Both the position numbers and the translations under genes were made by a program. 6,005 nucleotides of DNA from Candidatus Aminicenantota bacterium. GTDB taxonomy: Bacteria > Acidobacteriota > Aminicenantia > Aminicenantales > JAFGBC01. Where the stretch lies: positions 1-6,005 of the forward strand of contig JAFGBC010000274.1 in NCBI GenBank assembly GCA_016933355.1. Direction: 5' to 3'. Below the pieces are notes generated by a model. That model had not been told where the DNA came from, made no database searches, and saw only the letters and a program-made list of their open reading frames with translations. This document shows positions 1 to 4,963 of the stretch, piece after piece. How positions within the stretch are numbered: the first letter of the stretch is position 1; each line of letters begins with the position of its first letter.

Positions 1-28
1 ACGAAGCCGGCGTTTAAAATCGCGACAA

Positions 29-47
29 GGGTTTTGTCTGAAAACCC
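29..47. repeat. perfect inverted repeat overlapping the -35 box
   Basis: GGGTTTT (29-35) and AAAACCC (41-47) are exact reverse complements separated by the 5-nt loop GTCTG. The repeat covers the predicted -35 hexamer at 34-39, so it could be an operator for a dimeric regulator. It could also be a weak terminator hairpin from a gene to the left, but no T-run follows it, which makes that less likely. Confidence 0.45.
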
Positions 48-62
48 GAGTTTCGCTATAAT
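34..62 (+). promoter_or_regulatory. sigma70-type promoter for the ABC exporter operon
   Basis: A perfect -10 box TATAAT lies at 57-62. A -35-like hexamer TTGTCT (4 of 6 matches to TTGACA) lies at 34-39, and the spacer is the optimal 17 bp. Transcription would begin at about 69, giving a leader of roughly 125 nt before the ATPase start codon. The region is AT-rich compared with the rest of the window. It is the only clear promoter seen on the plus strand, and the tight gene packing downstream suggests that it drives the whole four-gene operon and possibly mutY. The motif match is seen directly; activity is inferred. Confidence 0.7.
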
Positions 63-108
63 AGGGCATCCTTTTCACGACCGGATTCCGGCGCCGGGGA
101 GAGGACGA

Positions 109-124
109 GGGACGCCGACGTCCC
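109..124 (+). other. leader hairpin 1
   Basis: GGGACG (109-114) pairs perfectly with CGTCCC (119-124) around the 4-nt loop CCGA, in the untranslated leader between the predicted transcription start and the first gene. It is a compact GC-rich stem with no following U-run, so it is not a classical terminator. No known riboswitch or leader family was recognised. Confidence 0.35.
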
Positions 125-146
125 CAGCCCCCTTTCCGCGCGCGTT

Positions 147-167
147 GCTCCTTTTCTGAACGGGAGC
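147..167 (+). other. leader hairpin 2
   Basis: GCTCC (147-151) can pair with GGAGC (163-167), with one extra T-G wobble pair inside. The stem ends 14 nt before the Shine-Dalgarno sequence of the ATPase gene, so it leaves the ribosome site open. It could affect mRNA stability or translation, but a 5-bp stem in GC-rich DNA may be chance. Confidence 0.2.
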
Positions 168-181
168 CGGTCAACGCTCTA

Positions 182-187
182 AGGAGG
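182..187 (+). promoter_or_regulatory. strong ribosome binding site deciding the ATPase start
   Basis: AGGAGG at 182-187, within AAGGAGGT, is close to a full anti-16S match. Two ATG codons follow. The one at 190 is only 2 nt away and opens a short frame that soon stops. The one at 194 is 6 nt away and opens the ATPase frame, so 194 is the start used. Confidence 0.85.
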
Positions 188-193
188 TTATGG

Positions 194-1120
194 ATGATCG
201 AAGTGGCAGGACTCACCAAGAAATACGGTGACCTGCTGGCCGTCAAGGACCTGAGCTTCAAGGTCGACAAAGGCAAGATCTGGGGTCTCCTGGGTCCCAA
301 CGCGGCCGGCAAAACGACGACGATGAGAATCCTCACGGGCTACCTTCCCGCCACGGACGGCAAGGCCGTCGTCGCGGGCTACGACGTCTTCGAGCAGCCC
401 AACGACGTCAAACGGATCATCGGCTATCTCCCCGAGGTCGTCCCCCTTTATCCGGAGATGACCGTCGCCGATTACCTAAGGTTCGTGGCCGAGATCAAGC
501 AGGTCCCGGCCGCGAAGCGGAAGGCGGCCATCGACAAGGCCGTCGAAGCGGCCGACCTCAAGGATGTCCGGGGACGCCTGATCAAGAACATCTCCCGGGG
601 CTTTAAACAGAGGGTCGGCATCGCCCAGGCCCTCATCCACGACCCCCAAGTCCTGATCCTGGACGAGCCGACGATCGGCCTCGACCCGAAGCAGATCATC
701 TTTATCCGCGAGCTGATCAAGTCCCTCAAGGGCGAGCGGACCATCATCCTCTCGACACACATCCTGGCCGAGGTCACTCAGACCTGCGACGGAGCCGCGA
801 TCATCAACGAGGGCAGGCTCATGGCCGCGGGCACACTCGACGAAATCGCCGCCTCGGTCAAGGTCCGCGAGGGCGCCGTCCTCCGCCTGCGCAAAGGCGG
901 CGAGGAGGCCGCCTCCCAGATGCGCCGGGTCTCCGGCGTCGAGAGGGTCGCCCGCGCCGACAAAGAGTACACGGTCGAGTGGTCCGCGGGCGCCGACCCC
1001 CGCGAGGAGCTCGTCCGACTTGTCGTCGACAAGGGCTGGGGCCTCGTCGAAATGCGCTCCCTAGCCATGAATATCGAGGACCTCTACCTCAAGATCGTCT
1101 CGGGAGGGACGGCCCAATGA
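194..1120 (+). CDS. ABC transporter ATP-binding protein, GldA-like (ABC-2 exporter ATPase)
   Basis: This 308-residue cytoplasmic ATPase should power the membrane permease encoded directly downstream. The nucleotide-binding domain spans about residues 1-220. Walker A is GPNAAGKT at 34-41, with Lys40 and Ala37 where Gly is usual. The Q-loop region reads GYLPE at 77-81, with Glu81 in place of Gln. The signature is SRGFKQR at 134-140, and Walker B is VLILDEP at 153-159 with catalytic Glu158. The D-loop is GLDP at 162-165 and the switch His is H189 in STH. The YLPE and SxGFKQR pattern is typical of GldA and related ABC-2 ATPases. Residues from about 222 to 308 form the C-terminal extension common in this family, ending in a MNIEDLYLKIV-type motif. 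The stop codon overlaps the permease start (ATGA, 1117-1120). The general function is very sure; the substrate is unknown. No frameshift or lost catalytic residue was seen. Confidence 0.95.
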   Translation: MIEVAGLTKKYGDLLAVKDLSFKVDKGKIWGLLGPNAAGKTTTMRILTGYLPATDGKAVVAGYDVFEQPNDVKRIIGYLPEVVPLYPEMTVADYLRFVAEIKQVPAAKRKAAIDKAVEAADLKDVRGRLIKNISRGFKQRVGIAQALIHDPQVLILDEPTIGLDPKQIIFIRELIKSLKGERTIILSTHILAEVTQTCDGAAIINEGRLMAAGTLDEIAASVKVREGAVLRLRKGGEEAASQMRRVSGVERVARADKEYTVEWSAGADPREELVRLVVDKGWGLVEMRSLAMNIEDLYLKIVSGGTAQ

Positions 1121-1884
1121 GCAGCATCTGGACGGTCGCCAAGAAAGAGATCAAGACCTACTTCTCCTCCCCGATCGCCTACGTCGTCATCTTCGTCTTC
1201 ACGGCGCTGGTCGGGTTCTTCTTCTACAGCATCATGTGGTGGTTCAACTCCCAGGCCATGCAGATGGCCAGGAACCCGACCTACTACCAGCAGCTCAACG
1301 TCAACCAGATGGTCTACGGACCCCTGTTCGGGAACATGAGCATCGTCCTGCTCCTGATGCTCCCCCTCCTGACCATGCGCCTCTTCTCCGAGGAGAAAAA
1401 GAGCGGGACCGAGGAGCTTCTCTACACCTCGCCCCTGAGCGTCGGACAGATCATCCTCGGCAAGTACCTGGCCTCGCTCGTCGTGCTGCTGGCTATGCTC
1501 GGGCTGACCGGGCTCCTGTCCATCTTCACCTTCGCCTACGGCAACCCCGAGCCGGCCCCCCTCCTCGCCGGCTACCTGGGCATCTTCCTGATGGGGGCCG
1601 CCTTCATCGCGATCGGGATCTTCTTCTCGTCCCTGACCGAGAACCAGATCGTCTCGGCCATCCTGACCTTCGGGGCCCTCCTCTTCTTCTGGGTCCTGAA
1701 CTGGGCGTCGTCGGCGGCGGGCGCGGTCGGCAAGAGCGTCCTCGACTACCTCTCGATCTTCCAGCACTTCGAGGACTTCAGCAAGGGGATCGTGGACACG
1801 ACCCACGTCGTCTACTACCTGAGCTTCGCCTTCCTGGGCCTGTTCTTCACCCATTCCGTCATCCAATCCCGCCGCTGGAGGTGA
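1117..1884 (+). CDS. ABC-2 type transporter permease, GldF-like
   Basis: This 255-residue integral membrane protein should form the transport path of the exporter and couple to the preceding ATPase. About six hydrophobic segments are visible, near residues 20-42, 70-90, 112-138, 149-172, 178-198 and 229-249. After the second helix comes RLFSEEKKSGTEELLYTSPL (88-107). This Glu-rich cytoplasmic motif is characteristic of ABC-2 permeases of the GldF/NosY type and probably contacts the ATPase. The short N-terminus TVAKKEIKTYFSSP is also typical of the family. The frame is open further upstream, but the start at 1117 is preferred. It is preceded by GGAGG (1103-1107), it makes a 4-base ATGA overlap with the ATPase, and residues coded further upstream are Arg/Pro-rich and unlike the family. 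The length fits single-domain ABC-2 permeases. The substrate cannot be told from the sequence. Confidence 0.92.
   Translation: MSSIWTVAKKEIKTYFSSPIAYVVIFVFTALVGFFFYSIMWWFNSQAMQMARNPTYYQQLNVNQMVYGPLFGNMSIVLLLMLPLLTMRLFSEEKKSGTEELLYTSPLSVGQIILGKYLASLVVLLAMLGLTGLLSIFTFAYGNPEPAPLLAGYLGIFLMGAAFIAIGIFFSSLTENQIVSAILTFGALLFFWVLNWASSAAGAVGKSVLDYLSIFQHFEDFSKGIVDTTHVVYYLSFAFLGLFFTHSVIQSRRWR
1877..1881 (+). promoter_or_regulatory. ribosome binding site supporting the GTG start at 1888
   Basis: GGAGG overlaps the last codons of the permease gene and stands 6 nt before the GTG at 1888. This spacing supports GTG as the true start of the GldG-like gene. No in-frame ATG lies near a comparable site. Confidence 0.75.
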
Positions 1885-1887
1885 GCC

Positions 1888-3528
1888 GTGGACAAGATCA
1901 AAAAGAACCTCAACACGATCGGGCTGGTCCTGATCCTGGCCGCGATCGCCGGCATCCGGATCTGGCCCTACAAGAAGGCCATCCCGGCCGCGCTGGCCGT
2001 CCTGGGCATCGCCGCCCTGGCCGTCTACATCGCCCTCAACCTGTCCTCCCTCAAGAAGGGCTTCAAGCGGAAATCGTTCCTGTACTCCTCGAACCTGCTT
2101 CTGATCGTCGTCCTGGTCCTGGCCATCGTCGTCCTCCTCAACGTCATCCTGGCCCGCAACCACCACCGCTTCGACTTCACCCAGGCCAGGCTCCACTCCC
2201 TGTCCGACCAGTCGGTGACCGTCCTCAAGGCCCTCAAGCAGGACATCATGGTCCGCTGCTTCTTCCGGGAGGGGAATTACGGGCGGGCGGCCATGGAGAA
2301 CCTCCTCAAGAACTACGTCTACCATTCGAGCAAGATCAAGTACGAGTTCATCGACCCCGACAAGAATCCCGGCCTGGTCAAGCGCTACGACGTGACCCAG
2401 GACGGGACGTCGATCCTCGAGTCCGGCGACAAGGACAACCGGATCACGACCACGAGCGAGGAGGACCTGACCAACGCCCTCATCAAGATCACCCGCTCGG
2501 CCAAGAAGACGATCTACTTCCTGGAGGGCCACGGCGAGCACCCCCTCGAGGAGGCCGACGAGAACGGCTATGCGACCGCTAAGGGCGAGCTCGAGAAGCT
2601 CGGCTACGAGGCTAAGAAGCTCGCCCTGGCCCTGTCCGACACCTTCCCCAAGGACTGCGCCCTGCTCGTCGTCGCCGGCCCCCAGAAGGATCTCCTGCCC
2701 AACGAGCTCGAGACGATCAAGGCCTACCTCGAGACCGGCGGCCGGGTCTTCGTCATGACCAACCCCGAAGTCGCGCCCGGCCTCGTTCCCTTCCTCCGCC
2801 AGTTCGGCGTCAAGCTCGAGAACGACCTCGTCGTCGACACCGTCTCGCGGCTGCTGGGCGGCGACTACTTCATGCCCGTCGTGACCGAGTACGACTACCA
2901 CGAGATCACCCGCAATTTCCGGTACGCGACGTTCTTCCCCTTCGCCCGCTCGGTGGACGCCCTGACCGAGGGCAAGCCCGAGGACGCAACCCTGAGCGTC
3001 ATCGCCAAGACGAGCCCCAACGCTTGGTCCGAGCGCCAGCTCGACAATAAGGAAGTGACCTTCGACGAGGGCGTAGACGTCGCGGGGCCCATCCCGCTCG
3101 CCGTCGTGGGCACAGTCAAGAACAAGGCCGGGGAGACAACGCCCGAAGAGACTCCGGCTGAAGAGGACAAAACCGAGGACGAGGCCGAGGACGACGCGAA
3201 ACCCGAAGAGGCGTCCGAGGCGGAACCGATGCCCGAGGAGAGCGCCGCCGCCAAGGCCGACGGCCGGCTGGCCGTGTTCGGCGACTCCGACCTGGCGTCG
3301 AACCGCTACTTCGGGATGTCCGGCAACGGCAACTTCTTCCTGAACACCGTCAACTGGCTGACCGAGGAGTCGGACCTGATCGCGATCCAGGCCAAGACCC
3401 AGAATCCGCGCACGATCCAGCTCTCCCCCTCGCAGGGCCGGCTCATGTTCTTCGTGTCCGTCCTCCTCATCCCGCTCGCCGTCCTCGGCCTGGGCCTCTC
3501 GATCTGGATCCGGAGGAGGTCGCTATGA
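1888..3528 (+). CDS. GldG-like ABC exporter auxiliary membrane protein
   Basis: This 546-residue protein resembles GldG and the ABC-type auxiliary family (ABC_transp_aux, PF09822; assigned from memory of the motifs). Three hydrophobic segments lie near residues 10-26, 33-52 and 69-89, and a fourth at 519-540 ends in IRRRSL, so the large middle domain should sit outside the inner membrane. That domain begins with RFDFTQARLHSLSDQS (94-109), the family's usual opening. It contains FLEGHGEH (211-218, with the typical GHGE), LVVAGPQ (260-266), GGRVFVMTNP (284-293) and FGDSDLASN (464-472). The fold is thought to be related to glutamine amidotransferase/DJ-1-like domains, but no catalytic triad is claimed here. 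An acidic low-complexity insert occupies about 415-456. Translation starts at GTG, 3 bases after the permease stop, and ends in an ATGA overlap with the DUF4340 gene. In Bacteroidota, GldG works with GldA and GldF; its role here is inferred to be an accessory or substrate-handling subunit. Confidence 0.88.
   Translation: MDKIKKNLNTIGLVLILAAIAGIRIWPYKKAIPAALAVLGIAALAVYIALNLSSLKKGFKRKSFLYSSNLLLIVVLVLAIVVLLNVILARNHHRFDFTQARLHSLSDQSVTVLKALKQDIMVRCFFREGNYGRAAMENLLKNYVYHSSKIKYEFIDPDKNPGLVKRYDVTQDGTSILESGDKDNRITTTSEEDLTNALIKITRSAKKTIYFLEGHGEHPLEEADENGYATAKGELEKLGYEAKKLALALSDTFPKDCALLVVAGPQKDLLPNELETIKAYLETGGRVFVMTNPEVAPGLVPFLRQFGVKLENDLVVDTVSRLLGGDYFMPVVTEYDYHEITRNFRYATFFPFARSVDALTEGKPEDATLSVIAKTSPNAWSERQLDNKEVTFDEGVDVAGPIPLAVVGTVKNKAGETTPEETPAEEDKTEDEAEDDAKPEEASEAEPMPEESAAAKADGRLAVFGDSDLASNRYFGMSGNGNFFLNTVNWLTEESDLIAIQAKTQNPRTIQLSPSQGRLMFFVSVLLIPLAVLGLGLSIWIRRRSL
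3130..3255 (+). other. acidic low-complexity linker inside the GldG-like protein
   Basis: Residues 415-456 of the GldG-like protein hold 14 Glu and 4 Asp with Pro, Ala and Thr and only about three Lys. The stretch is almost certainly disordered. It separates the main auxiliary domain from the conserved FGDSDLASN segment and the last membrane helix. Its codons include more GAA, AAA, ACT and GCT than the flanking C/G-ending usage. Confidence 0.75.
3512..3520 (+). promoter_or_regulatory. ribosome binding site for the DUF4340 gene
   Basis: GGAGGAGGT lies inside the last Arg codons of the GldG-like gene, 4 nt before the ATG at 3525. It is a doubled GGAGG-type site and, with the ATGA overlap, points to efficient coupled translation. 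Confidence 0.7.
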
Positions 3529-4934
3529 AGTCCAAGACGCTCCTCATCCTGACCGCGGTCGTCCTCGTCCTCCTGGCCTACGTCTATTTCTACGAGTTCA
3601 AAGGCAAGGCCGCCCGGGCCGAGGCGAAAGAGAAGGCCGGGCAGCTCGTGGACGTCGCCGTCGACGACGTCCGGGCGGTGACCTTTAAGAAGGAGGACGG
3701 GTCGACGATCGCCTTCAAGAAAGACGACCAAGGGGTCTGGGCCCTGACCCAGCCCTTGGCCGCCACCGCCGAAGAATACGAGGTCTCGAGCTTCGTCGAG
3801 ACCTTCGCCGGCCTGAAGCCCGACCGCACCGTCGACGAGGCCCCGGCCGACCTGGCCGCCTACGAAATCCCCAGGATGGAGGTCGTCCTCGAGCTCAAGG
3901 ACAACAAGCCGCCCGTCAAGATCCTGATCGGCATGGAGAACCCGCTCGACCAGAGTCACTTCGCCAAGCGCGAGGACCAGGCCAAGGTCGTCCTCCTCCC
4001 CAGCTTCCTGAAGAGCACCTTCGACAAGACCGTGTTCGACTTCCGCCAGAAGGACGTCTTCAAGCTCGAGACGGACGAGGTCAAGGGGATCGCCCTCCGG
4101 GCCAAAAACGTCGCCTGGCGGGCGGAACGGAAGGACGCCGGCTGGTTCCTGTCCGACCCTCTTCCCATCCTGGCTAAATCGTCGATGATCGAGGGCGTTC
4201 TGAACGCGCTTTCGGACCTTCGGGCCAAAGCGTTCGTCGCCGAGGACAAGACGCCCGAGGACGTCCGGGCCCATAAGCTCGACGCGCCCGATTATGAAGT
4301 CCGTCTCCGGCTGCCGGCCTCCAATCAGGAGGTCGTCTTCGCCCTCCACAAGGCCGAGGACGAGAAGGTCTACGCCACGACGTCGGCTTCGACCAAGATC
4401 GTCGAAGTCGAGAGCACGGTCCTGACCGACCTCGAGAAGCCCGTCGACGATCTCCAGGAAAAGCAGGTCGCCGTCTTCAACTCCTGGGAGGTCGTCAAGG
4501 TCGCCGTGACGAAGGGCGAGGTCGCCGTCACGGCGGCCAAGGACGAGGACGACAAGTGGCGGATCGAGACGCCGTTCCAGGCCGAGGCCGACGGCGAGAA
4601 AGTCGAGACCTTCGTCCGTAAGATCGAGAGCCTCGAGGCGGCCGGCTTCGTGATCCCGCCTGTCACGCTCGCCGACGACGGCCTGGCCTCGCCCCAAGCC
4701 GAAGTCGCCGTCACCGTCAACGAGTACGGCGAGGACGGCCAGACCAAGGAGCGCGAGGTCCGGATCGTCGTCGGCCGCGCAGACGCCGACGGCAAGCGGG
4801 TGGTCGTCAAGAACGCCGCCCTGGACTACCTGTTCTGGGTGGATGCGGAGTTCCTGAGCGCCTTCCCGGCCAAGCCCGAGGACTGGAAGCCGGCGCCCGC
4901 AGCCGAGGAGACCAAAGACGCCGATAAGGACTAG
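3525..4934 (+). CDS. DUF4340 domain-containing membrane-anchored protein
   Basis: This 469-residue protein of the DUF4340 type (PF14238) has no known biochemical function; the family commonly sits beside gldG-like genes. A single hydrophobic segment at about 5-23, preceded by Lys residues, should act as an uncleaved signal anchor and leave the rest outside the inner membrane. The outer part consists of three similar units, near residues 50-185, 186-321 and 324-450. Each opens with a beta-rich stretch leading to a Trp-x-[Leu/Ile]-x-x-Pro motif: WALTQP from W72, WFLSDP from W207 and WRIETP from W345. Spacings are 135 and 138 residues. The joins between units also resemble each other (DFRQKDVF and DLQEKQVAVF). 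The C-terminal tail after 450 is Ala/Pro/Glu/Lys-rich and probably disordered. The start at 3525 overlaps the GldG-like stop as ATGA and has a strong ribosome site. It is inferred to be a structural or substrate-handling partner of the exporter. Confidence 0.88.
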   Translation: MKSKTLLILTAVVLVLLAYVYFYEFKGKAARAEAKEKAGQLVDVAVDDVRAVTFKKEDGSTIAFKKDDQGVWALTQPLAATAEEYEVSSFVETFAGLKPDRTVDEAPADLAAYEIPRMEVVLELKDNKPPVKILIGMENPLDQSHFAKREDQAKVVLLPSFLKSTFDKTVFDFRQKDVFKLETDEVKGIALRAKNVAWRAERKDAGWFLSDPLPILAKSSMIEGVLNALSDLRAKAFVAEDKTPEDVRAHKLDAPDYEVRLRLPASNQEVVFALHKAEDEKVYATTSASTKIVEVESTVLTDLEKPVDDLQEKQVAVFNSWEVVKVAVTKGEVAVTAAKDEDDKWRIETPFQAEADGEKVETFVRKIESLEAAGFVIPPVTLADDGLASPQAEVAVTVNEYGEDGQTKEREVRIVVGRADADGKRVVVKNAALDYLFWVDAEFLSAFPAKPEDWKPAPAAEETKDADKD

Positions 4935-4935
4935 T

Positions 4936-4963
4936 TCCGGGCACATTCGACCGATTTCCCGGA
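4936..4963. repeat. inverted repeat at the DUF4340-mutY junction
   Basis: TCCGGG (4936-4941) is the exact reverse complement of CCCGGA (4958-4963), with 16 nt between. It begins just after the DUF4340 stop codon. There is no T-run, so it is a poor candidate for an intrinsic terminator. Both possible ATT start codons of mutY (4945 and 4954) fall in its loop. It may be chance in GC-rich DNA. Confidence 0.25.

Noticed and set aside
29..55. Hairpin GGGTTTT/AAAACCC as an intrinsic terminator of an upstream gene
   Set aside because: The stem is only 7 bp and half A-T, and the following sequence GAGTTTCG is not a U-run. Its overlap with the -35 box fits an operator better.
88..97. Palindrome CCGGCGCCGG in the leader
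   Set aside because: It is an exact 10-bp palindrome without a loop, and is likely by chance in such GC-rich DNA.
1..158. Frame open from position 1 to a TGA at about 156-158, a possible tail of an upstream gene
   Set aside because: It crosses an AT-rich promoter region and ends in a Pro/Gly/Arg string with no family pattern; another frame stops at 15-17. The flank is too short to decide.
1236..2582. Long overlapping plus-strand frame across the permease and GldG-like genes
   Set aside because: The product is Pro/Arg/Gly-rich out-of-frame translation, spans a real gene boundary, and has no family features.
1084..2901. Long open frame on the minus strand opposite the permease and GldG-like genes
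   Set aside because: It is antisense to two well-supported genes. Its openness follows from the C/G-ending codon bias, which removes stop codons on the other strand. Its product is a Gly/Asp/Glu/Leu/Val/Gln-rich string with no domain pattern.
194..4934. Operon as a true gliding-motility system
   Set aside because: GldA, GldF and GldG resemblance alone does not imply gliding. No other gld or spr gene is visible and the cassette type is widespread outside gliding bacteria.
3306..4946. Long open frame on the minus strand opposite the DUF4340 gene
   Set aside because: Same cause as the other antisense frame: low-complexity product, no recognisable motif, and the plus strand carries a clear family protein.
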